Of a stretch of 64,000 bases of DNA, positions 23,931 to 32,870 are shown piece by piece. Origin of the DNA: an uncultured Selenomonadales bacterium (GTDB lineage: Bacteria; Bacillota; Negativicutes; Selenomonadales; Selenomonadaceae); assembly GCA_947304355.1 (NCBI GenBank), contig CAMZAX010000007.1:23224-87223 (forward strand), written 5' to 3'. Both the position numbers and the translations under genes were made by a program. Within the stretch, counting starts at the first letter, position 1; each line of letters begins with the position of its first letter. The notes beneath the pieces were generated by a model, which ran no database searches, was not told the origin of the DNA, and was given only the letters and a program-made list of their open reading frames with translations.

Positions 23931-25806
23931 GCAGATCACCGATTCGCCCTTTGTTTAAAATTTTAAACGCCTTGCCGTCCGCCAAAAATTTCGGGAGCGT
24001 CTTATTGCACAGACCGCGCGCCTTGAGCCAATTAAAAATTTCCAACTCGGACTGAAATTGTTCCCGCACATGTTCGGCAGATAAAATTTTTATCAGGAAG
24101 GATTTAAAATCGTCTCCTGCGAACTTCTCCGACACAAAAATCGTCGCCGCCCGATTCGCTGGTTGCGAAAGAATTTTCAATCGCCGGGGCGCGTTTGCGG
24201 CGAGCGACGCCACGCTCTCCAATAAAAAGCCGTTCCAAGGCGTTTCCGTGCGCGGCAACCATTCATAATCGTCGAAGTTTTGAGCAGCCAGCCATCCACC
24301 GTTGCGCTTGACTGCTGCACGAATTCTTTCGGCGACGGCGGCAATGATTTTATCCGTGATGCCGATTGATTCCGTTCGCCGCAAAGTCAATGCGTCGACG
24401 CGAACAAATTCCGGGCTCAAGCTGTCAATCAAATGAGCCCTCGACGTAAATCGGATTCCGTTTTCCGCGCAAATATCGACCAAGTCTTTGATTTCAATTT
24501 CGTCCAAGCTCTCCAACCGGTCAAGCAAAACGGCTTTATTGTTGATAATCTTCACGCCCTTCAGGGAAATGTACGGGCGCGAAAAGTTGAAGTCGTTGCG
24601 GAACATGTATTGCAACACGCCGAAAAGTTTATCGTGGTCTTGAATTTCGTTGCGGCGCATGAAGTCGGCAAAGCGTTCAAAAAAATAATCGAACAGGACT
24701 CGCGAATTGACGGGCGTCGAACAATTTTGGCTTAGAAATTTTTTTATCGGCTCAAAGTCATTCGCCCGCAAGTTCAAACGTTTCGCATGAATAAACGTCC
24801 CGTGACCCGTGCGGATGACGGCGGGGCAACGCGTCAGCAAAAAATTTATGTCGGCTACGGTACATGCGGCAAAATTTTCTTTTATCTCTTGCGACGAAAC
24901 TTCACCGCGCCCCGCAACGAAATCGTTGAACTCTTGCCCGATGTCTGTGCCGGGAATTGTCGTAAGGTAACAGTTGAAAAACGTGTAGGGTAATTTGTAA
25001 AATTTCATTACACCTTGCAAGAAATAATGGTTGGTGATTTGCGTCCCGACAAACGAATCTCTGAGCGTCTCGAAAATTTCATTGTAAAAAAACGTCGTGC
25101 GGTCAGAGGCGTCAATAAAATTTTTTACTCGTTCACGGACTTCACGAGGCACGTGAACCAAGTCGGGGTGCATGTACTTGTTGCTGTCGCAAAGCACGCC
25201 GATTTTTCTGATAAGCGTGTTAAGTGCCCTTTGATTGGGCGGTGCCTGCTCGTTAAAAATTTCTTGCATGTAACGAACGAATTGCAAATAAAAATTTTCG
25301 TTGCCGATTTTGTATCCGTTGGGAAATCGTCCCTTGAGGACATGCGCACATTTAAAGGTTGTCGTCAATTTGCCGCGATGGAAGAATTGCCCGCTGTGTT
25401 TATAAATTCTCGACAGCTTCGCCGTAATAACCTCGGCAGGACAATTTTTTTCGTGCGCCAAATCTTCTATCGTCGCGGCGAAAAGTTTTTCATGCATTAT
25501 GGCAGGCATGTTGGCAGTCAGCTCGTCACCGTCAAGAGCAGCTCTGTCGGCAAAGACAAATGCGTTGAGTCCGTCGGAAACGTCTTGCGGCGGGGGAATT
25601 TTTCCTGCAAAGCGACGCTCACGAAAGCCAAGCACATTTTGCAACCGAATTATTTGCGCACGCGGCACGGCATATTCGGCGCGATAAGCAATAAAGTCTT
25701 CGCGATCCAATTCGTCGACGAATTTCTTGCCCGATTCTCTACAATATTTAAAAAAACTTTCGTCTTGCCCGAATAATTTTTCTTTGATAAGACTTTGCCT
25801 CTTCAA
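23890..25806 (-). CDS. Unrecognised 638-aa protein, first gene of the BREX-like operon
   Basis: The TTG start has GGTGAATACTG upstream. The protein is mixed alpha/beta and lacks membrane segments or a signal peptide. Visible blocks include a basic N-terminus, ARG-rich middle (NTLIRKIGVLCDSNKYMHPD) and a C-terminal half with repeated winged-helix-like segments (EIEIKDLVDICAENGIRFTS; SVASLAANAPRRLKILS). The helix-turn-helix flavour suggests DNA binding, possibly the specificity or regulatory part. It overlaps the PAPS-reductase gene by about 40 bp and is transcribed with it. I cannot assign a family. Confidence 0.6.
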   Translation of the reverse strand: MKRQSLIKEKLFGQDESFFKYCRESGKKFVDELDREDFIAYRAEYAVPRAQIIRLQNVLGFRERRFAGKIPPPQDVSDGLNAFVFADRAALDGDELTANMPAIMHEKLFAATIEDLAHEKNCPAEVITAKLSRIYKHSGQFFHRGKLTTTFKCAHVLKGRFPNGYKIGNENFYLQFVRYMQEIFNEQAPPNQRALNTLIRKIGVLCDSNKYMHPDLVHVPREVRERVKNFIDASDRTTFFYNEIFETLRDSFVGTQITNHYFLQGVMKFYKLPYTFFNCYLTTIPGTDIGQEFNDFVAGRGEVSSQEIKENFAACTVADINFLLTRCPAVIRTGHGTFIHAKRLNLRANDFEPIKKFLSQNCSTPVNSRVLFDYFFERFADFMRRNEIQDHDKLFGVLQYMFRNDFNFSRPYISLKGVKIINNKAVLLDRLESLDEIEIKDLVDICAENGIRFTSRAHLIDSLSPEFVRVDALTLRRTESIGITDKIIAAVAERIRAAVKRNGGWLAAQNFDDYEWLPRTETPWNGFLLESVASLAANAPRRLKILSQPANRAATIFVSEKFAGDDFKSFLIKILSAEHVREQFQSELEIFNWLKARGLCNKTLPKFLADGKAFKILNKGRIGDLHVCLRMGQRYGRL

Positions 25807-25897
25807 CAGTATTCACCCGACTTCCGAACTCAATTAAAAAAATGCCTGTCGAGCTTCCGAAAAATATTAAGACCATTTGTCGGAAGGAGTTGAAAAC

Positions 25898-25926
25898 ATT
25901 GTATCTTATCGCGGTTTTTCTTGCAA
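25898..25926 (-). promoter_or_regulatory. Promoter of the BREX-like operon
   Basis: On the minus strand TTGCAA (25926-25921) and TACAAT (25903-25898) are 17 bp apart. It leaves a leader of about 85 nt before the first TTG codon at 25806. Confidence 0.6.
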
Positions 25927-25947
25927 GGATTTGTCTGCGGCAGCGGT

Positions 25948-26979
25948 TTATTTGGTGAAGTCTTTGACGATATTTATATTTTCGCGGTCAACGATCATCG
26001 GAATGCAAAGGTAAGCGGGAATTGTCATCACGTCATTCTTTATGTTGGTTACGTCGTTAATTGCGGGCTGAGAGCCTTCGGTTACCGCCTTGACCATGCG
26101 CACGATCTTGCCGCAAAGAATTTCGGGGTCTTTGTAAATCGTCATTGTTTGCTTGCCGGCTTTAATGTTGGCGACGCCGTTGGCTCCCGCGTCTTGTCCC
26201 GTTAAAATGGTTGGCGTTCCTTTGTAACCGACTGCCTGTTCGGCGAGAATCAAACCTTCTGCCAAATCGTCGTTGGAGGCAATGACGACGTTAAGCGATT
26301 TGCCGTCCGCGTAGTACTTTTGCAAGATGTCGGTCATGCGGCGTTGAGCGTTTTCCTTGCTCCAACGTTCGGTCGCCACCGCGCTGAAATCCGTTTGCCC
26401 CGAAGCGACGACAAGCTGACCTTTGTCGATGTAAGGCTTGAGATAATTGTACGCGCCACCGTAAAACAGAGGGGCGTTGGAGTCGTCGGGCGAGCCGGCA
26501 ATAAATTCTATCGTAAACGGCCCCGCGCCGCTTTTTAGGTTGAGCTTATCTTCGACATAACGCGCTTGGAATTCGCCAACGGAATTGTTTTCAAACGAGG
26601 CGTAATACGAAATGGCGTCCGTATGCATAATCATGCGGTCGTAAGCGATAACGGGAATGCCGCGCTCCTTGGCGAGCGACAAAGTTTCGCCGAGGTTGCC
26701 CGCATCTTGCGCGCCGATAACAATGGCGGCGGGATTTTTTTCAATGGCGTCCTGCAGTTGCGTGACTTGGTCGTTGGCGTCCTTGCAGAAACGCATTTCA
26801 ACTTCGTAACCCGCGTCGCTCATCAGACGGGCGCAAAGGTTGCCTATGTAATTCCAGATGCCGCCGAACGCCGGATTGGGAAACAGCAGTTGCACCGAAT
26901 TTTTTTGCGCGGCTTCCTCGCCGCAACCGCTGACGACGGCACAAACCGCCAAACATAAGATCAGAAAAATTTTCCGCAC
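25948..26979 (-). CDS. Sugar-binding periplasmic lipoprotein (RbsB/ChvE/XylF-like)
   Basis: This is a 343-residue lipoprotein. The signal peptide RKIFLILCLAVCAVVSGC ends in a lipobox with the acylated Cys. Two Rossmann-like lobes follow, with family blocks AAIVIGAQDAGNLGETL, IPVIAYDRMI, VIASNDDLAEGLI and TGQDAGANGVANI, typical of monosaccharide-binding proteins. GTG 26979 is preferred, with ribosome site GTGAGGTGATTAAC. No permease or ATPase gene is adjacent. The upstream gene, 10 bp away, is a chemoreceptor, so the protein may present sugar to the receptor rather than feed a transporter. The ligand is unknown. Confidence 0.88.
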   Translation of the reverse strand: MRKIFLILCLAVCAVVSGCGEEAAQKNSVQLLFPNPAFGGIWNYIGNLCARLMSDAGYEVEMRFCKDANDQVTQLQDAIEKNPAAIVIGAQDAGNLGETLSLAKERGIPVIAYDRMIMHTDAISYYASFENNSVGEFQARYVEDKLNLKSGAGPFTIEFIAGSPDDSNAPLFYGGAYNYLKPYIDKGQLVVASGQTDFSAVATERWSKENAQRRMTDILQKYYADGKSLNVVIASNDDLAEGLILAEQAVGYKGTPTILTGQDAGANGVANIKAGKQTMTIYKDPEILCGKIVRMVKAVTEGSQPAINDVTNIKNDVMTIPAYLCIPMIVDRENINIVKDFTK

Positions 26980-26989
26980 GTTAATCACC

Positions 26990-28687
26990 TCACACCTTGA
27001 ACTGAGAAGTCGAATCCTTCAGCTTTTGCGCCATGTCCGACATATTCTTGCTGGCACCGGCAATTTCGTCCATTGAAGCGGAAAGTTGCTCTGTGGCGGC
27101 GGACACCGATTCTGCCTCTTGCGAAACGGCTGCGCTTGTTTTGTTCAAGGCGTCCATGACGGCAACGAGCTTGTTGATTTTTTCGGCGGAAGCTTGCGCG
27201 GCGTGCAAAATGATTTCGGCGTTTTTGGTTAGCCCGATTACGGCTTGAACGATGTTGCCGAAAGAATCGCCCGCCTTGTCGACGACGCTCTTGCCGCTCT
27301 GCACGTCTTGCGTCCCTTGTTCCATGCGTTCAACCGCTTTGGTCGTGTCGTTTTGAATCACTCTGATTAACTCGGCGATTTTCGACGCAGCAAGGGCTGA
27401 CCCTTCGGCGAGCTTGCGAACTTCGTCGGCGACAACCGCAAACCCGCGACCGTGTTCGCCGGCGCGCGCCGCTTCGATTGCCGCGTTCAGGGCAAGCAGA
27501 TTCGTCTGTTCGGCGATGGCACTTATCGTATCGGAAATTTGGCTTATCTCTTCGGAACGGGCGGCAAGCTGGCGAATAACCTCGGCGGATTCGGTGACGG
27601 ACGCGGCGATTGTTTCCATTTGCGACACTGCGCCCGCCACGGCAACACGACCGTCTTGCGCAATGCCGGCGACGTCGTTGGCTGCCTTGGACGATTGTTC
27701 GGACAGCTTTTCAAAGGCGGCAATGTCCTCCGTCATGCGATTTATTTCGGTAACGGACGAATTGACTTGTTCGCCTTGGTTCGTCATGTTGAAGGCGACG
27801 TTGCTTATCGAGTTTGCGACTTGTTGAGTGGCAAGCGCGGATTGGTCGGCGTTGGAAGTCAGTTGCTCCGAAAAGGTAACGAGATTGTCGGCGGTGGAAG
27901 TTATCCCTTCAATCAGGCTCTTGAGTTGCTTGACCGTTTCGGCAAAAGCCTTGGTGAGCATACCGAATTCGTCGTTGCTCTTGGGCGTCACGTCGACTTT
28001 CAAATTCCCCTGCGCGATATGGTTGGCGACACCGATAAGGTATTGAATGGAAGTGTTTATCGAGCGGCTCAGGTACAACGCCATTGATACGGAAATTAAA
28101 ATGACGACAATGACCGACGCTATCAAGATAAATTTTGTACGTTCGTATTCGGCGGCGGCGGCTCTGGTCTCGGCGTTGATGAAATCCTTGCGGGCGTCAA
28201 TAACCTTTACAAGCAGGTCGTCGAGGACTTCAAACTTGTTCAACGAGCCGTCGAGAATCAACGCTGCCTGCGCCGATTGGTTGTTGTTGGACAGTTCGAT
28301 AATATTGTTCAGTTGCCCGCGATATGACGACCAGCCTTGCCGCAATGCCGTAAGATTGTCGTCGATATTGCCTTCCATGCTTTTTTCCAGGGCGTCGAAG
28401 GTGATGTCGATTTGGTCGGCGAGCTTGCCGGCTTTCTTCTCGGCGTAAGAACGACTGATCAAATTTGGCGCGGTGACTATGGAATATTCCAGTTGTCGAT
28501 ATTGCTCCATTGCTTTGCCGTTGTCGGTGGCGACAAGTACGCTCAGCAGGTGCGTCGTCGCTATTCGCATCGCACCTTCATTTATCTTGTTGAGAGCGTA
28601 AGTCGAATAAATGCTGACGGCAACGAACACCATGATTAAAACGACGAAAATCAGATTCAATTTTTGACGAATAGTTAAAGCACTCAA
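26990..28687 (-). CDS. Methyl-accepting chemotaxis protein
   Basis: This is a 565-residue receptor. A first membrane helix ([22 protein letters not shown]) is followed by a periplasmic four-helix-bundle domain to about residue 170, then a second membrane helix ([21 protein letters not shown]), HAMP ([20 protein letters not shown]) and a long coiled-coil signalling domain. The conserved hairpin tip [20 protein letters not shown] is present. TTG 28687 is taken as the start because AAGGAGGCGAGTGCT precedes it; an in-frame ATG at 28726 lies upstream of that ribosome site. It couples extracellular signals to CheA/CheW and is cotranscribed with the sugar-binding lipoprotein. Confidence 0.93.
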   Translation of the reverse strand: MSALTIRQKLNLIFVVLIMVFVAVSIYSTYALNKINEGAMRIATTHLLSVLVATDNGKAMEQYRQLEYSIVTAPNLISRSYAEKKAGKLADQIDITFDALEKSMEGNIDDNLTALRQGWSSYRGQLNNIIELSNNNQSAQAALILDGSLNKFEVLDDLLVKVIDARKDFINAETRAAAAEYERTKFILIASVIVVILISVSMALYLSRSINTSIQYLIGVANHIAQGNLKVDVTPKSNDEFGMLTKAFAETVKQLKSLIEGITSTADNLVTFSEQLTSNADQSALATQQVANSISNVAFNMTNQGEQVNSSVTEINRMTEDIAAFEKLSEQSSKAANDVAGIAQDGRVAVAGAVSQMETIAASVTESAEVIRQLAARSEEISQISDTISAIAEQTNLLALNAAIEAARAGEHGRGFAVVADEVRKLAEGSALAASKIAELIRVIQNDTTKAVERMEQGTQDVQSGKSVVDKAGDSFGNIVQAVIGLTKNAEIILHAAQASAEKINKLVAVMDALNKTSAAVSQEAESVSAATEQLSASMDEIAGASKNMSDMAQKLKDSTSQFKV

Positions 28688-28765
28688 AGCACTCGCCTCC
28701 TTGTTTGTCGGGCAACCGCTCCGCAACTGTTCAACTGTTTCATATCATCACCGCCTAAAAATTTA

Positions 28766-28783
28766 CCCCTCCGCTTGGAGGGG
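28766..28783 (-). terminator. Hairpin between a short leader transcript and the chemoreceptor gene
   Basis: CCCCTCC/GGAGGGG with loop AAGC is followed on the minus strand by TAAATTTTT. It can terminate the short transcript from 28964-28969, or attenuate expression of the downstream receptor. Confidence 0.6.
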
Positions 28784-28788
28784 CTTTA

Positions 28789-28881
28789 TTATTTTGGATT
28801 CACCGTCAATATGTTCGTCCCGCCGATTTGTTCGATGTAAATTATACCGTAAGTCATTTGCTTGGTCGCCTCAAATGTCAT
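28789..28881 (-). CDS. Possible 30-aa ORF in the leader of the chemoreceptor gene
   Basis: The frame begins MTFEATKQMTYGIIYIEQIG and ends with LTVNPK. An extended -10 (TGCTATACT, -10 at 28969-28964) would start a transcript about 80 nt upstream, and a hairpin follows the stop. There is no clear Shine-Dalgarno. It may be a remnant or a leader peptide; it is equally possible that this stretch is non-coding RNA. Confidence 0.25.
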   Translation of the reverse strand: MTFEATKQMTYGIIYIEQIGGTNILTVNPK

Positions 28882-28994
28882 GATTTTTTCGTTCGTTAAA
28901 TTTGTGCTTTCGGCGTAATTCCGAGGGCGTCTTGGGAATTTTGTACACACTCCCACTGTTTGTAGTATAGCATGGTTTGTCAAGTTTCTGCATT

Positions 28995-31397
28995 TCAGCG
29001 AACTTCCTCACCGTATTTCGCCTTAATTGCGGCTTTGTGATTATACATGGCGGCATCGGCTTTTTTCGACACGGCGGCGAAGTCCATGCCCGCTTCGTGA
29101 ACGCCGAGCCCGCGCGCTACCGATAAAGTCAACGTGTCATTCACAACGGTAAATTTTTCTTGCGCAACCATTTCGTCGAACAGGAGCAGAAGCCCTTGCC
29201 GATTCTCATAATCGTGACCTTCAAGTATCGCCGCGAACTCGTCGCCGCCCGTGCGGTAAGTCAAGCTGTTGGCGAAAACTTTTTCGATAACTGAACCGGC
29301 GTGCCGAAGCAATTCGTTGCCCGCCTCGTGACCGTAATTGTCGTTGACCTTCTTGAGAAAATTCGCGTCGAAGATGACAACGCCGTAATGCAAATCAGGG
29401 TCGCGCTTACTCCTTTCGTTGAGTTCCACCGATTTGCTCATATACGCCGCCGCATTTCGCAAGCCCGTCAGTTTGTCGCGATAAACATAAACTTCAAGCT
29501 TGGCTGCCATTTCGCGAATACTGCGCACCAAAATGCCCAATTCGTTGCCCGATTCGTAGGAAATTTTTACGTCGAGGTCGCCGGAGGCAATGCGCTTTGC
29601 TGCCTCGGTCATGCCCGCCAACGGCGTTATTGCTTTCGACGCAAGAGTAATGCTCACGAAAGAAATCAGCATTGCCACAATTATAATCGTCGTGATCAGA
29701 TTCATCATAACGTCGTTGCGGGCGTCGTAGACTTTGCTCAGCGGCGTCGCAATGCCGAGCCACATGCCGTTCGCCAAATAAATTTCAATTTCTTGGAAGT
29801 CGGGATTCGGCTGGAACAGCGCGCCTTGCGGCTGGTCTCTGTGGTACAGGACGATATTATTCCTGTTCATAAGATAAACGTAGCCGTAATCGTAAATTGA
29901 CATGCGGCGCAATTCCTGTATGATAAAATTAAAATCAATGTCCATGCCGACGACGCCGATAAATTTGTCCTCGACGAACAGCGGCGCGACGTAAGAGATG
30001 ACGTAAAAATTTGTTACTGCGTCGACGTAGGGTTCAATCCAAGTGGCGGTCTTGCTTTTCTTCGGAATGTAATACCACCCGACATTTTGCACGTCTTCGG
30101 GGTCATACGGCGCAAGGTCTATCGGCTCACGTTCGACGAAGGGCGAAAGTTGACCTTCCCAACGAGCCTCTTCGCGTTGCATAGAAAAGCCGCCTTTGGT
30201 GCCGGCGATTTCAGGTATCAGCCGCAAGTAATACGAAATGCTGCCCGCCGTGCCCAGGGAGATAAAACTGAAGTCGTTTTTCATTCGGGCAATGTACGCC
30301 GCGCGGTAATCGGCGTCGTTGGCAAGCCGGTCGTAGCTTTCGACAGAATCGACGGCTTGGAGCTTCATGCCGTTGACCGCCTGCCGCACGCAAAAGAAAG
30401 TTTGATACAATCTTTCGCGACAGATGGTGCTCATTGCGTGTAACGATTCGTCTGTATGGCTCTTGACCAGATTGCCCATTGCGACGGAATTGCCCGCACC
30501 GAGTACCGTTGCCGTGAAAAATACCGTCTGCGTCACGAGAAAAACGACCTCAACCATAATCGAACGCCGATAACGCAACAACAGGTAAAGCATAAGCACA
30601 AGGTACACGTCAATCAGCGCGAGGCATTGCGCCATGAACGGCAACCATGTGTCGATTCGATCCATGCCGTAGATTTGATAATTGTCGACGTACAAGACCA
30701 CGGCGGGAAAGAACATGTAAAAACCCAACGCCATGCGCCACGCGTGAGACTTTTCGGCGGCAGTTCGTTCGTCCTGCTCGACTGACGGCTTGAAGGGCGT
30801 GCCCAAAGGATTGTCGAACGGAAATCCTCTGCTGACCAGAAAGAAAAACCACGCCAAGTCGACGAACACCGCCAAAAAGAAATCGTTCACGAAGCAGGCG
30901 ACAAAGCAATTAAACGGCGTCGCCATTCTGCCCGAACCGAGCAAACCCGCCAATGTCGTCAATTCTTCCGGCGTCACCGTCAAGGCGCGATATGCGGACG
31001 TCACGACGAACGTCGCCATAATTATCAAGATAAATTTTTTGAGGATACCTACGCTGAGAAAAAACGGACACGGCTCCGAAGGAATCGGCCACTTGTGCCA
31101 AAGAAAATACGGCAACCAACCCGCAAGGAATGTCCATCCCGCTCGAACGAAATACATTGACCAATCGCCGACGCCGCCCGCCGCCGCAAAGAGATGACGC
31201 AGTTCCGGCACAACGAGCAACGCGCCAATGTATACGCCCGCCGCCGCCGGCAATCCCCACATTAATCCGAGGACGGGCGGCACAAACGCGGCAATGCTTA
31301 TGACTTCGTCGGGGAACTCCAAGACGTGATTCGCGAACGACGCAACGAACCAGTACAAGAGCAATGACAGGCAAAATTTGTAAATTCTCTGTTTCAT
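28995..31397 (-). CDS. Membrane diguanylate cyclase with dCache-like sensor, HAMP and GGDEF
   Basis: This 800-residue protein has about eight N-terminal membrane helices (MASE-like, to about residue 270). Next come an extracytoplasmic Cache-type sensor (about 315-570, with ISYVAPLFVEDKFIGVVGMD), another membrane helix, HAMP, and a GGDEF domain with the intact active site RTGGDEF (717-721). It should make c-di-GMP from two GTP in response to an external cue. Its ATG overlaps the stop of the TRAP-type binding protein gene (ATGA), so the two are translated together. That suggests the binding protein delivers the ligand to the sensor domain. Confidence 0.93.
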   Translation of the reverse strand: MKQRIYKFCLSLLLYWFVASFANHVLEFPDEVISIAAFVPPVLGLMWGLPAAAGVYIGALLVVPELRHLFAAAGGVGDWSMYFVRAGWTFLAGWLPYFLWHKWPIPSEPCPFFLSVGILKKFILIIMATFVVTSAYRALTVTPEELTTLAGLLGSGRMATPFNCFVACFVNDFFLAVFVDLAWFFFLVSRGFPFDNPLGTPFKPSVEQDERTAAEKSHAWRMALGFYMFFPAVVLYVDNYQIYGMDRIDTWLPFMAQCLALIDVYLVLMLYLLLRYRRSIMVEVVFLVTQTVFFTATVLGAGNSVAMGNLVKSHTDESLHAMSTICRERLYQTFFCVRQAVNGMKLQAVDSVESYDRLANDADYRAAYIARMKNDFSFISLGTAGSISYYLRLIPEIAGTKGGFSMQREEARWEGQLSPFVEREPIDLAPYDPEDVQNVGWYYIPKKSKTATWIEPYVDAVTNFYVISYVAPLFVEDKFIGVVGMDIDFNFIIQELRRMSIYDYGYVYLMNRNNIVLYHRDQPQGALFQPNPDFQEIEIYLANGMWLGIATPLSKVYDARNDVMMNLITTIIIVAMLISFVSITLASKAITPLAGMTEAAKRIASGDLDVKISYESGNELGILVRSIREMAAKLEVYVYRDKLTGLRNAAAYMSKSVELNERSKRDPDLHYGVVIFDANFLKKVNDNYGHEAGNELLRHAGSVIEKVFANSLTYRTGGDEFAAILEGHDYENRQGLLLLFDEMVAQEKFTVVNDTLTLSVARGLGVHEAGMDFAAVSKKADAAMYNHKAAIKAKYGEEVR

Positions 31398-32449
31398 TTG
31401 TCATCATCCTCCCCATAGTCTTTTTCCATGTCAATGCGGAAAGCGCGGCAAGCTTCCTCGCCGTATTTCGCCTTGAGCTGTTCACGCAGCGGGCGGACGC
31501 GTTCACGGAAAAGTTCCAATTCTTCGGGCGTCAGGTCAATGATTTCCAAACCGTCTTCGGCAAACTGAACGCGCAATTTTTTTTCTTCGGCTTCCAGGTA
31601 GTCGCGGCTCCATTCGCAAGCCTCGTGCATTTTGTCGCGCAACAACTTCTGCGTCTTCGGCTCCAACTGGTCAAAGGTCTTGCGGTTGGCGACGAACAGA
31701 TAATTTTCGTAAAGGTAATTCCAAACCGTCATGTACTTTTGAATTTCGTTGAGACGACCCGAATTCATAAGAAAAAAGCCGTTCTCTTGTCCTTCGATGT
31801 AATTTTGTCGAATCGCGATATTCAGTTCGCTCCAGCTTAAAGGAACGGGCACCGCGCCGAGTGCCGAAAAGAATCGCCGATACACTTCGCCGCCCAAAAC
31901 GCGAATTCTCATGCCGCGCAGGTCTATGGGCGTCCTTACGGGGTTACGATTGCTTGAAAGTTGGCGCATGGCGTTATGCGTCGAGCCGAGGTAAACCAAG
32001 CCGTATTCCGACAAAATTTTTTCATAGTACTTGCCGCCCGTGTCGTCGATAATGCGCCGCGCCTCTTTATAACTTGAAAACGACCAAGGGATTGTGGCGA
32101 CTTCCAAGCGAGGATCGAGCATGGACAATGTGCCCGACACGTAAGCACCCAAATCGACCGCTCCTTCGGACAGCGAGCGCACGGCTTCGTTGGTATTGCC
32201 GCCCGTCATTTCGTCGTTGGGATAAAATTCAATATTCACGCTGCCCCCCGACGCCTCGTACACCAATTTGACGAAACGTCTTGCCGTAAGCACTTCAATG
32301 CCCTTGTCGGTGCCGTTGGCGGTCATCACCAAGCGGACGGTTTGATAATCGCCCGCATTTTTTCCGAACTCCTTATGTTGTTTGCCGCACCCGGTCAAAA
32401 AAATCATCAACGTCAGCAATAACGAAACGGGCAGTAAACGACGTTGCAT
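31394..32449 (-). CDS. TRAP-type solute-binding lipoprotein (DctP family) without permease genes
   Basis: This is a 351-residue protein. The start is ATG 32449, with ribosome site TAGGAGGGATTTTTTCA; an upstream in-frame ATG lies before it. The signal peptide RRLLPVSLLLTLMIFLTGC ends in a lipobox. DctP blocks include GSVNIEFYPNDEMTGGN, the arginine motif LRGMRIRVLGGEVYRR, LGAVPVPLSWSELNIAIRQNYIEGQENGF and a C-terminal long helix. DctP proteins bind carboxylates or similar acids for DctQM permeases, but none is present. The overlapping diguanylate cyclase gene suggests a sensing rather than a transport role. Confidence 0.88.
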   Translation of the reverse strand: MQRRLLPVSLLLTLMIFLTGCGKQHKEFGKNAGDYQTVRLVMTANGTDKGIEVLTARRFVKLVYEASGGSVNIEFYPNDEMTGGNTNEAVRSLSEGAVDLGAYVSGTLSMLDPRLEVATIPWSFSSYKEARRIIDDTGGKYYEKILSEYGLVYLGSTHNAMRQLSSNRNPVRTPIDLRGMRIRVLGGEVYRRFFSALGAVPVPLSWSELNIAIRQNYIEGQENGFFLMNSGRLNEIQKYMTVWNYLYENYLFVANRKTFDQLEPKTQKLLRDKMHEACEWSRDYLEAEEKKLRVQFAEDGLEIIDLTPEELELFRERVRPLREQLKAKYGEEACRAFRIDMEKDYGEDDDK

Positions 32450-32735
32450 TGAAAAAATCCCTCCTAATGTAAAAGACGCCACACACCGAGATTTGGTGAA
32501 TGACGCCTTTGAATTTTCAGAAAGTATTGCAAGAAAATTCGCTTTGATTTATAATTTTTTCGCGAATAAGTCTTTAACAATTTCGGTGAGTGACATCGCC
32601 GATATTCGGACTCTCCGGGTTGACACCATGCACCGGCAGGCTCTGCAGCGTTGGGAAGCACTGCAGGGCTTTTCGCTTGTTCAGCTTGGAATTACTCCCG
32701 CTTATAGAGGCGGGAGATTCATGAGAAATTTAATA
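32450..32735 (-). ncRNA. Structured leader upstream of dctP (candidate cis-regulatory RNA or IS200/IS605-type end remnant)
   Basis: About 275 nt lie between a minus-strand promoter (32758-32730) and the dctP start. It can form a CTCCCGC/GCGGGAG hairpin (32695-32716), a GCTCTGCAG/CTGCAGGGC hairpin (32640-32669) and a small CGGA/TCCG hairpin near 32607-32616. It matches no riboswitch consensus I can recall. The tandem hairpins also resemble the right end of IS200/IS605-type elements, so a transposon remnant cannot be excluded. It contains no convincing coding sequence. Confidence 0.4.
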
Positions 32736-32758
32736 GCCTAAGCTACCCTTATTCTCAA
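32730..32758 (-). promoter_or_regulatory. Promoter of the dctP-diguanylate cyclase operon
   Basis: On the minus strand TTGAGA (32758-32753) and TATTAA (32735-32730) are separated by 17 bp, about 280 bp upstream of the dctP ATG. Confidence 0.5.
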
Positions 32759-32788
32759 AGGATTGTCCAAGAACCACACACACAATCG

Positions 32789-32839
32789 CTATTCTGCTTT
32801 GGTTAGTCTGCGGATTATGTTTATTTGTGTCAAATACAT
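32789..32839 (-). CDS. 16-aa mini-ORF with strong ribosome site
   Basis: The reading frame encodes MYLTQINIIRRLTKAE after GAAAGGAGGTGAAAACA. It resembles in style the mini-ORFs of the CRISPR region but is isolated. The ribosome site overlaps a CCTCC/GGAGG hairpin that also supplies the ribosome site of the JAB gene on the other strand. Confidence 0.3.
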   Translation of the reverse strand: MYLTQINIIRRLTKAE

Positions 32840-32870
32840 TGTTTTCACCTCCTTTCGGAGGGATTATTAC

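Noticed and set aside
25899..25958. Plus-strand 19-codon frame starting TTG after GGAAGGAGTTGAAAACA, similar in its start to the mini-ORF at 32789-32839
   Set aside because: It overlaps the 3' end of the sugar-binding gene and sits on the minus-strand BREX promoter; the match in the first codons is short, so chance is likely.
28978..28983. TTGACA on the minus strand near the extended -10 at 28964-28969
   Set aside because: The spacing is only 8 bp, so the two cannot form one promoter; the extended -10 alone is used in the annotation.
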